Of a stretch of 64,000 nucleotides of DNA, positions 50,069 to 59,330 are shown one piece after another. The notes under the pieces are model-generated. The model was not told the origin of the DNA and did not search any database. It saw nothing but the letters and a program-made list of their open reading frames with translations. A program made the translations under genes and the position numbers. How positions within the stretch are numbered: the first letter of the stretch is position 1; each line of letters starts with the position of its first letter. Source of the stretch: Paulinella micropora (lineage: Eukaryota > Cercozoa > Imbricatea > Euglyphida > Paulinellidae); NCBI GenBank assembly GCA_019918135.1, contig WBZZ01006950.1:164844-228843 (forward strand), read 5' to 3'.

Positions 50069-51330
50069 ATGCCAAGAAGCGAGCCACTGGGTCGAAAGCG
50101 GAAGGGCAAACAGAAATCTGGACAGCTGTCCCAGCAGGCAATTCGTGACTCTTCAAGGAAAGAAAAAAAGCGGAAGCTTTCAGAAATTGCTCGAGTTGCA
50201 GAGGCAAGGAAAAAGGACCCGCAGTATGGCCAGGGGACGGGGGCAGTTTCTCTCGAAGTGGGGGCAGAATCTCTCAAAGTGGGGGCAGAGCTTCTCGAGA
50301 ATTTTGAAAAGGAATTTTCTGTCCCCCAAAGGGGCTGGAGTGCATTATATGACCAGAAAGGAGTACTGGGGGGGGGGGGGTGTAGAGAGGGAGAAGATGA
50401 CGCCAGTAAAAGTGCCAGATGCGGATGGGCGTGTGGGTTGAACAGGAGAGCCATACCTGCGAGAGATGCGGCAGTGGCAGGAGACAGATGATAGGTGTAG
50501 AATAGATAAGTATGTGACGGGGAAAGAGATAGTGCTAGTGTGTAGGGTGCCCAAGATCAGAAAGGAAGAGAAGGTGTCCAAGCAGACTAGGAGACATGTA
50601 CAGAGAAAGCAGAGGTGTGGGGCTGTGTTAGGGGAGGTTAGGCGAATGTTAGGTGAGGAGCATAGGTTGACAGAAGCAGAGGTGAATGATTATGATGAAA
50701 TGGTGAAAGAAATGTATAAAAACTATGCTGCCCTGCCTGACGAGAAAGAGATAGCAGATATAGCATACCAGGCACTCCTGCACATGGATTGCAATGTCAT
50801 GTCGAATAAGCAAGTTCGGACTTTGTTGCAAGCAGTCCAGCATCCATTTCTGTCTGGCAGAAGGTCAGCTTTGCTTTTTTTCTTGTCTCTTGTCATAGAA
50901 ATTTGTGTGATGTAGTTGGCGGAAAAGAGAAAAGAACTTACAAAAGAAGTAAATTTAAAGTACGATCTCAAGGTTTCAGCAGATGGTTTATCTGCGAGTG
51001 TGAATGTCTACACGATTCTAACGGAGTTGGAAGCAAAATGGCTGAAGGATATGGGAGGGGAAGCCGATACGCTGATGATACCAATGGAAGAAAAACTGGG
51101 GCAACTCTCAATTCAGTACTGTGGGCGATCAAGGTTTTTGCACTTGATGCTGAAAAGAAATTGGTGCAGGGCTTTCCGCACCCTACCAGTCAAGAGGGAT
51201 CTTCCCTGTCCTCATTTCTAGGTGCGGGGAAGAGCTGGAGGAGCTCAAACAGTCCGCAGGTAACATAACGTGGGGGCATAAGGAGGGGGCAGAACTGCTA
51301 AGGCAGTATGAGCGGTTGTTGCTCTAAATT
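50069..51330 (+). pseudogene. N-terminal half of the transposase-like protein
   Basis: From the ATG at 50069 comes a basic disordered start and then a duplicated motif (EVGAESL, KVGAELL) encoded by a repeated GTGGGGGCAGA. After a frame break in a G11 run near 50370, the frame from 50466 reads YVTGKEIVLVCRVPKIRK, RLTEAEVNDYDEMVKEM and ALLHMDCNVMSNKQVRTLL. A GT...AG intron candidate at about 50863-50914 joins to LAEKRKELTKEVNLKYD, SASVNVYTILTELEAKWLK. Further pieces reach a stop near 51326. Function unknown beyond the transposon context. Confidence 0.4.
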
Positions 51331-51382
51331 CTTTTGAAGTTAGCGTAGGGGCAGTCCTTTATTGATCTGCCCCCACGTTAAC
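51266..51382. repeat. Inverted repeat AACGTGGGGGCA / TGCCCCCACGTT
   Basis: A 12-13-base inverted repeat flanks about 90 bases. The G-rich arm also resembles the coding repeat GTGGGGGCAGA at 50262-50290. Could be a transposon end or a palindromic insertion. Confidence 0.5.
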
Positions 51383-51654
51383 GTCAAACCTTTTTTTTTT
51401 TTTTTTTTTTTTCTCTCTCTCTCTTTTTGCTTCTCACTTACTAGGAAAATCTATGAGGAAGCTAACATTAGTTCGATTCCCCATGGATTTTCCCAAATCT
51501 TTCTCTCTCTCTCTCTTTCCGTTAAGTTATTAACAATAAAACTTTATTAATAATTGAATTAGTTTTATTAATACTTGAACTAGTTTTATTAATAATTGAA
51601 TTAGTTTTATTTATTAATAATATTGATATAAATTTTTATTAATAACTTGTAGGT

Positions 51655-53009
51655 GAGCTTTTAGCTTACCTGGAGCAACTCGAAAATATTGGATGGACAT
51701 CCCCGGACACCGGCCGCCATTATAAGGTTAAACTTTTTGTGACCGGTGACATGAAGTGGCTGCTTTCATGCACCAGGCATAAAGCAGCCTCTTCCGATAA
51801 CTCTTGTTTTTTGTGCACGTGCCATTCAGACGATAGAGCAGATGTAGAGGTAGAGTGGGGTGTGACTAGAAAGAGCACGGATGATGCAGCACAACCCTGA
51901 AAAAAACATACACAATCACTTTTTCATTTCGCCCCCCTTGAAAGACACATACCAGACTTGCTGCACATGATGTTGCGTGTGTGCGGCCGCATGACCGATT
52001 ATATTATACGAGAGATTTTGACAGGAAAGCCTCGTGTCCTTGAAGCCTGGACATTCCGCCTGATTCCCCGTACGCGTCCCTTGACGCAAGACTCGCGCAG
52101 TTCAAAGCTATACTTGCAGGTACAACTGGCCCGCCAGGGCGGGAAAGGTAATTTCCGGTTTTAAATGTCGGTACAATGCTGACAAAAAAGACCATGAATG
52201 GACAGGTCTTGATCGCGGGGTAGCGTTGCGACGTTTTATGACGGAAGTTTACGAAGACCATTTGAATTTTGAGAATATTTTCTGCCCGGGCCGCTGGAAA
52301 AATATTAAGACTTTTTGCGCAGGCTGGTGGACTCAATTTTGCAAAATCAACAATCCTCGTATTTTGACGGATGCGGAAGCGGATTTGTGGCAAAAACAAA
52401 CTCGTTCGTTGTTCCTTGAACTCACTTCCATGAAATATCAAGGCCCCCCTCATCCTTGCATCGAGGATGGGACTTGGTATTTGAAGTCACCGGGTGGAAG
52501 CGGTGAACCAAACGATATCGTTTACTGGCGGGAGGATGGGAAGGAAGAGGTGAGAATGGGCCCGTTATGCGCCGGAAGGATGTATATCCTTACGGTACTT
52601 TCGATCCGAACTTCATTGGTGACTGTGACTCCATACGTGCATCTTACCGTTAATCATATCGCATTTTTTTTGAAGGCTCACGGAACTATTTACTGGTTTT
52701 CTTCGCGGCCAGTCGCTAGAGCTAGTGAACAACATGCATTCACAGCTTCTTTTCAAGCGTAACACTCGTCGCGATACGTGGATGTTAGAGCTTTTACAGG
52801 CTAACTATCGCGTCAAAGAGCTCCAGTTCCGGGGGTACAAGAAAAAGGACTACAAGTTCCGTTGCTCAATTTGTGCTAATTACTACGTGTACAAAAAGCA
52901 TTTTCGGAAACATGAAGAAGAGTGCCACGCTGCAGCAGAAGTTGACTTAGACCTTCTAATCGGTCTTAGCAAGGAGAGGATGTGGGCGGATGAGGATTTT
53001 TTTGATTAA
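51655..53009 (+). pseudogene. C-terminal half of the transposase-like protein
   Basis: Begins after a splice-acceptor-like TTGTAG at about 51647-51652: LLAYLEQLENIGWTSPD, FVTGDMKWLLSCTRH, CFLCTCHSDDRAD. After stops it continues LERHIPDLLHMMLRVC, then from 52226 FENIFCPGRWKNIKTFCAG and ILTDAEADLWQKQTRS, and finally a frame open to 53009 with FRCSICANYYVYKKHFRKH and an acidic end. At least three breaks. It reads as a catalytic DDE-type domain followed by a zinc finger, but the acidic triad cannot be assigned by eye. Confidence 0.4.
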
Positions 53010-53201
53010 TAAATTTATTCAAGTATTAATACAATTTCATTATTAATATTAAACCGGCCTCCGTGTATAAAAGTTAAGTAGTTATAATAAAACATTTTAT
53101 TAATATATAATAATTCCTAGCAACTAAACCAAAAAATGTCTTATTGTTAAAAATCGATTTTGCAGTTGATGCTGAAGCCAGCGACACTTAAAAAAAAAAA
53201 T

Positions 53202-53202
<1 letters not shown>

Positions 53203-53236
<34 letters not shown>
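53203..53236 (+). repeat. AG dinucleotide microsatellite
   Basis: About 16 AG units after an A-rich stretch, followed at 53250-53297 by a hairpin with arms CGGGCTGGC and GCCAGCCCG, and a duplicated CTTGAGCTTGAGGCCGC at about 53347 and 53398. Confidence 0.8.
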
Positions 53237-53238
<2 letters not shown>

Positions 53239-53592
53239 CAAGCTTCTCACGGGCTGGCGGGCCCTAGCGCTGCACGCAGCACCAAGGTGCCAGCCCGAAT
53301 GCGCGGAAGAGCGCGGGCCGGGGCGGGCGCACTGGCACAGAGGCCGCTTGAGCTTGAGGCCGCGGGAGCGGGGGGGGGGGGGGGGGGGTGGGGGGAAGCT
53401 TGAGCTTGAGGCCGCTGCGTTGCGGCGGCGGCGGCGGGCAACCTAAAAAGAAGAAGCAAGAAGAAGAAGCAAGAAGAAGAAGAAGCACGAAGAAGAAGAA
53501 GCAAGAAGAAGAAAATGTTTGAGAAAAAAAAAGAGGGGGGGGGGGGTGGACCTACCCAATCGTTCGCCTCTGCGTATTCCGTTCTCATCGAC

Positions 53593-54571
53593 TTATACTT
53601 TTTTTGCGCCTTTTGCGCCCTTACTGCGAGGGCAACGCTTCATACCCGCAGTAGGGTGGTCCAGCTTCCATTGCTTTTTACAGCCGGTACACAAATGCCC
53701 GCAACTGTTCGGAGGGGCGGGCGGTGCGGGCGCGGGCGGGGCAGCGATCTCTTCCTGTGTGTGTATATAAGTGTATGCATATTCATTGCATGCATGAAAT
53801 GTATGTATGTATATATGCATGCATGAATTACCTCTGGCTCGTCGTCGTCGTCGGTGTCCACGTTCACTTCCAGAAGCCGCTCAACATGGCGATCCAATTG
53901 CATGCGGGGGGTCCAGGGCTCATCTTCGTCTTCCTCCCCCTCCCCTCTTTCTCCCCCTCCCCATCTACCTTTGCTTCCTCCTTCCCCTTCTTTTTCCGAC
54001 TATCCATCTTCTCATATTTCTTTTTTTCACTCTCATCCTCCTCATCGTAAACATTCAATAACACCCCAGGCGGCGGCATGAGCACCAAACCCCCCCCCCC
54101 CCTACCCCTTCTTTTCCTCTTTCTCCTCTCTAGCTACCCTCTCCGCACTCTCCCTACTCCCACTAAGAGTTAACTTGCATTTTTCTACCATCACCTCCCC
54201 CTCCCTAACTCGCTTCTCATACTGTTCGAGGCGGGATTGGACGTGCTCCCGCAGCCTCAGCCCCCCATTTCTGCATTGCTCGCAGTCAAGGGGGCTGAGG
54301 AATTGAAGACAAAGCTCAAGGGGGACAGGGGCTTGCGTTTGCATTTTTTCCCTTCTCATCCCCGGTTGTGCCGGACCCTGGACTACCTCATAGGGGGGGC
54401 GACTGTTGATGTAGGAGGCGTAGAAGGGCTTTCCCCTGTGGGTTCCCTCATCCTTGTTGAGGTAAAACCAGCCACGGCCGCTGGTCATGAGCAGTGCCAA
54501 TCGCCACCCAGGGCCCTCCGTCCCCTTGGCTTCCTCGTCCTGCGGGGGGGGGGGGGGGGGGGGGGAGGGGT

Positions 54572-54606
<35 letters not shown>

Positions 54607-54760
54607 CCAGGACATCACCACCAACTTGTGGTACCCCGGCCTGAACCGGGGTACGTTGATGGTGATGTCGCCCACCGCGATGACCCACCAGTAGCGAATC
54701 CACCGGAACGTCGCCACCAGCACGAAGGTGCCCTCCTTCTTGAGCTCCTCCTTGGCATCC

Positions 54761-54791
<31 letters not shown>

Positions 54792-55645
54792 AAGAAGAAG
54801 AAGAAGAAGAAGAAGAAGAAGAAGAAGAAGAAGAAGAAGAAGAAGAAGAAGAAGAAGAAGAAGAAGAAGAAAATGTTTGAAAAAGAAGAAGAAAAAAAAG
54901 AAAAAAAAGGGGGGGGGGAACCGCTGCTGCTGGGCTCCCTGTTTTTATTTTTATTTTAGTAACCTCTACCTTTGCTTTGAGTACTGTCGCCACCCGCCTC
55001 GACGTATTCCTGTACGCTGTCAAGATAGAGATGTCCATATTGACATCTGGCGGCTGCCCCGTGATGGCAGCCGCCAGATTATGCAGATGCGGGAACCCTA
55101 CAGCTATTATTCCGCGAAAGGGCAGGGTTGCCAATGGGTCATCTTTTACTGTGTCCTTGAAAATATTTATGCCCGTGCCTTGAAAAATGGCTCTGACTGT
55201 ATTAGGGGGGTGGTCGAAGTCTGAGACGTTGGCAAAGTCCAGGTTTGACTTCGCTCCCCGCATCAACGTTATGGCTGTGATTACAGCCTGCCCTAAAGCC
55301 CTGCGGGCAAGGGCGACTGGGGTGGCTTTAGGTAACAAAAATAATCCTGGTAATTTGCAAATTTTGTTTTAGGTTTTGGGCCGGGTTGGGGGTTCGGGGC
55401 TGGCACGTTGTGGGGGGGGGGGGGGGGCAACCGGACGTTCGGCACGGATGGCCGGACGAGACCCCCCCCCCCCCCCCAACGTGCTGGGGCCAGGCATTGT
55501 TCACAAAGCGGCGCAAGGTGACAACATACTCCTCCCCCCGCACAGCGGGGGGCCACCCCCTATTCCACCCCTCCATGATGTTGGTGAGTTGTCGCTCCGA
55601 CATCAAGTCGGCGAAGTTCGGGGGCCCGAAGACAGGAAGCGCAGC
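53593..55645 (-). CDS. Multi-exon gene of unknown function with microsatellite introns
   Basis: Minus-strand exons inferred from GT-AG sites: about 55645-55470 (NFADLMSERQLTNIM, EEYVVTLRRFVNNAWPQH), about 55338-54970 (LPKATPVALARRALGQAV to VATVLKAK), 54759-54607 (DAKEELKKEGTFVLV to HKLVVMSW), 54539 to about 54102 (GWFYLNKDEGTHRGKPF; coiled-coil EQYEKRVREGE), about 53965-53832 (MQLDRHVERLLEVNV) and 53754-53593 (NSCGHLCTGCKKQWKLD to KKV and stop). Junctions checked at 54970/54759, 54607/54539 and 53832/53754 keep phase 0. The 5' end and the join after 54102 are uncertain; poly-G runs interfere. The last exon has a CGHLCTGC pair. No family recognised. Confidence 0.5.
54541..54603 (+). repeat. 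Poly-G plus GA microsatellite forming a short intron
   Basis: On the minus strand the sequence between exons at 54607 and 54539 starts GTACTCTCTCT and ends in a C-run and GCAG. The whole intron, about 67 bases, is low-complexity. Confidence 0.7.
54761..54874 (+). repeat. AAG trinucleotide microsatellite inside an intron
   Basis: About 38 AAG units. On the minus strand it is a CTT tract that ends in TTAG directly before the exon at 54759, so it serves as the polypyrimidine tract. It ends in AGAAAATGTTTGA, a sequence also present after a similar tract at about 53508-53522. Confidence 0.9.
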
Positions 55646-57316
55646 CTGCATGTAGAAAGCCTGAAAAAAATTAAAACGTATCATTAGATTCCAAGAGCAC
55701 ATCATATACAACAAGAACAAACACAGAAAAGCAAAAAAGACTACACATAGCACATAGGTGAATGTGAACAAGGAGAGACACACAAAAACAAAAAAATTGG
55801 TAAATACAAGCATTCATGTCGTGAGTGGCAACGGAAAACGTGAATGAAAATGTGAATTGAAGGGGGGGATTACTTGGGGGACATGTAAATACAATGTAGG
55901 ATCACAGGGCAAGGCAAGGGGAAAGGTATTTGACACAAACACATAAAATAGTTGTAGAAAAAAAAAAGTGCACAGACAGATAAGGAAAACAAAGCTGACA
56001 AGGACAAGGAAAACAAACATAAAAACACACGTTTTGTGCATGTTCAAGACAGCCAACATGTAAGCTAAGAGAAAACAAAGAAAACAGGAAAGGGATACAT
56101 GTATTTCACGAGTGCCAAGTAGGGCAAACAGTAACAAGACAAAAACAGAACAACGACATTTCACAACCCCCTCTCACAGCAAAAACAAACACACCAATCA
56201 TGCACACAAGCATTTTTCAATCACACAACATGCATACAACAACAATACACAAAAAATTGCAATAAAACAACATGTAGGGACAACAAAAGGGACGAAAACA
56301 AAATGGCGGACAGCAACAGGAGGCAGCAACTTTATGGTGTCCGTTATAGGGGAAAAAAGCACATGCACACACAAATTTCTATGCAAAAGGGGATAAACAC
56401 AGTATAGGAACATATGAGAACACAAAACACAGCAAGTTATAATGTGTAGGCAACAGAAGGGAAGAAAAACAAGATGGTGAAAAGCATTTCCAAAAAAAGC
56501 ACGTAACACAAGCAAACACATGCAATTTTGCAAGAACAAAACAAAAAATCGATAGGGAACTGTATGGTATGGTGTGGGAAGCCAGAATGCACAAAAACAT
56601 TTGAATTTAGTACAATAGACACAATAAAAACATAAGACAAAAAGCACACAAACCGACTTTGCCTCAAAAAATGAATAAATCAAAAACTTGTTTAATCAAT
56701 GCCCCTTCTGTGAAGACTGCCCGGAGGGAATGTGGCAATTTGCGGACAAATGTGACGCAAAATACGAAAAACCCCGGAACAAACAACTTTGCGACTGACG
56801 TCGTTCATTAAAACTACTAAAATTTTTTTCAAGCTAATTAAAGTTTAAAAACGATCATGCAAACCTTAATAAAACATAATCAGTCGATTAAAATCGATTC
56901 AGCAGCGCACTTAACTTTGTTTTTGAGGTTAAAAAAAACATATGTACTTGAAGACTCGCGACACTGTCCGTTTGAGAACTGGATACCTCACAATTTACGT
57001 TTCAGTTACACTTGATCGTACGTTGCACCCAAGCATGCAAAGAGCTCGAAATTATGTAAATAAACGAAGCGACCTCTCTACTATTTACTTGTATTTCACC
57101 TGCTCATCCAGAGTCAGGACTCAGAGCAGCCATAGTGTTCTTATTAAGAGTTCGTTGTATCTGCCTACTTGAAGAATTGTATACAAACTCACACAACTAA
57201 TAATACTACTCAGTAACAGTAATGACTACTACTCAGTAACGGATACAGTCCGATACTTGAGCAATAAGGGACAACACTGAGGAGAAAGGGTCTACTTAAT
57301 GTCCAATGCTCCGTTG
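55646..57316. other. A-rich stretch without supported gene
   Basis: Plus strand is A/C-rich and the minus strand T-rich; the minus-strand frames at 55814-56683 are hydrophobic (Phe/Leu/Cys/Val) and look like translated T-rich DNA. Could be an upstream intron of the neighbouring minus-strand gene, or intergenic. Confidence 0.5.
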
Positions 57317-57556
57317 TGTAATGCCCCCAACGATAGCTCGAAAAAAGTCGGTAATACAACCAAACACAGTCCTCAAAAGATGAGAATGATGTCTCGTTAT
57401 ATTAGCTCAGTGAAGCCAAAAAGGAAAAACGGCAACAGACCAGGAATAAAATGGCATCAGGTCCAATCCGGACAAATAATACTGAAAAACAAGCTGGTGC
57501 ACCTGTCACCAGGAAAAGGTACTTTTTACCTGCTATCCGGGGGTGATGCCTACAGT
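57317..57556 (-). repeat. MITE-like repeat, copy 2 (inverted)
   Basis: Reverse complement of 16295-16533 over its full length with only scattered substitutions and small indels. Identity stops at both ends of the same unit (TGTAATGCCCCC at one end, GGTGATGCCTACAG at the other), which defines the element borders. Confidence 0.75.
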
Positions 57557-57856
57557 ACCCCCTCCCGATTTTATGACGGAAATAGCATTTTCGTCATACA
57601 CCTTCTGATTTCTTTCTGCAAATAGTATGCGCTATGGAGTCATGCCACACAGCGCATCGACCCACGGATAGACGCTAAAAGACGATAAATATATCTTCAT
57701 ACGGCACGTCAAAGCGGATTCTCTAGCCTTTCTTGTAAATTTTGAACTCCTTCCCCTCAAATTTTTTTTTCCGGCAGTATGTCAAGAACAAACGTACTAT
57801 TAATAAAAAATACAAGCAACGTGGTGCTGTATTCCCCCCTTGATCTCCTTCTTCTT

Positions 57857-57967
<111 letters not shown>

Positions 57968-57968
57968 G

Positions 57969-58271
57969 GACACCGTGATAGCCCAGTGGTCAAGTTCTAC
58001 CATCTGGGCCCTGTCGCCAGTTCGATTCCCGTCGGTGCCACCAGTATTTTCATTGAACATACCGGTCTATTTCTGGACCAGTATTTTCATTGAACATACC
58101 GGCCCGTCTGGAAGTGTTGGAACTGCCCTTGCGGGGGTGTCATTAGAGCTTATCGTCAATTCTTCGTACTCCCCTCACGGGTGAGACGATGGAGGCGCAT
58201 GTGCAGAAATGCATCAGCCATTGACAGAGAAGCACTATTATTATTATTATCATCATCATTATTATTATTAC

Positions 58272-58303
<32 letters not shown>

Positions 58304-58321
58304 GTAGTAGTAGTAGTAGTA
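57969..58321 (+). repeat. tRNA-derived SINE with ATT/AGT tail
   Basis: The head contains TAGCCCAGTGG (RNA polymerase III box A) and, 35 bases on, AGTTCGATTCC (box B), and ends GGTGCCACCA like a mature tRNA. The body contains a duplicated 25-base unit, CCAGTATTTTCATTGAACAT plus ACCGG, at about 58041 and 58079. The tail is (ATT)n followed by (AGT)n at about 58236-58321. Not a functional tRNA gene because the folded arms are degenerate. Confidence 0.65.
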
Positions 58322-59330
58322 AATCTGCCTTGGAGTGTTGACTGTGACATATTTGAGGGAAATCCCGATGAAAAAACCTAGTCACACTTGCTAAACAGAG
58401 TTCCAGCCCAATGGCCCCAAGGCGTTAAACTGTGACGCCAACTCATAACCCTTTGGTGGTAGATGCTGGGGAGGAGGGTCGTTGCGCGCGTACTAAAAGA
58501 TCTTAAACTCCGCATATGCTGGTTGATAGCCCAGGACCCAGCAGACACCAGATTGTTATGGGTGGGGTTTCGAGGCAGCTCTAGCAACCGCGCTTGGTGT
58601 ATGCGCTTGCACATTCGGTGACGTCTTGCAAGAGGTTGCTGGGACTGCGGAATAACCTCGGCTTAGTGCAGTCTTGCCCTCAGGAGCTCCATCGGTGGCC
58701 CCGATCATCAGGCGAGAGACTGACACGGGGGGGTGGAGGACCTCGAACAAGGGTATTGGAGGCTTATGTCCGTTGAGGATATGCCATTAGCTGCATCAGT
58801 ACGCCTCAGATATAGTATTATTATTATTATTATTATTATTCACAGGGAGATCGTAAGTACATTGTCTTTTTTAATGACATACCCTTGTATAAGGCGGATA
58901 TCCTATAATATAGTATTAGGGGGCCAGTCCTAATAGCTATATCCGAAGTCGAGGTGTATGTACCCGACCCTGCGATATACCGACACAAGTAGAGATTGAC
59001 CGTGCTCAGGTACGACAGTATATAATCTATCGTAAAAAATCATTTAATGAAAGTTTCAGAGAATATTTCATTTTCGAGAACATCATCCCAGGACTTGGAA
59101 AGGGTCATACCCGGGAACACCATCGCTCAATACACTAGCGATCCCCGTATACGGTGTAGTATCATCGTCGATCGACCTTTCGCACTCGTATGTTGCGATC
59201 GAATGCCAAGTTATATCACTGAGTCTTTTTAATATTCATATTGATAACTGATGATGCATGATCAAATCATGATACGCCGTGGGCAATCAATCAGTTTATT
59301 TGAGACGCATAAAGAAAAATAATTTCTTTT
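58322..59330. other. Non-coding repeat-like sequence and Ty3 3' flank
   Basis: No gene. A second unit ends in an ATT tract at about 58817-58841 and contains TGATAGCCCAGGAC near 58528, reminiscent of the SINE box A. From 58860 to 59330 lies the 3' flank of Ty3 copy 2, where an LTR is expected but not proven. Confidence 0.4.

Larger units (their letters stand above)
50069..53009 (+). mobile_element. Broken DNA-transposon-like gene region
   Basis: Plus-strand segments look like parts of one large spliced or decayed protein: a basic start (MPRSEPLGRKRKGKQKSG), a helical part, a segment with VTGDMKWLLS and a following CFLCTCH pair, LLHMMLRVCGRMTDYI, then CSICANYYVYKKHFRKHEEECH, a C2H2-like finger, at the end. 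The pattern 'GD.K.L......C..C' followed by 'LH' occurs in several DDE transposase-like families with a Cys insertion. Possible introns: 50863-50914 ends in TAG before LAEKRKELTKE. I cannot name the superfamily. Inverted repeats near 51.27/51.38 kb and 51.56/53.03 kb suggest nested insertions. Confidence 0.45.

Noticed and set aside
54628..55224. Poly-Arg and poly-Ser frames
   Set aside because: They are translations of the AAG microsatellite.
55814..56683. Minus-strand hydrophobic frames resembling membrane proteins
   Set aside because: They follow from a T-rich strand with no motif, start context or conserved pattern; several frames overlap with the same look.
58010..58045. Functional tRNA gene
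   Set aside because: Box A and B are present, but the stems do not fold well and a repeat tail follows; SINE is the better reading.
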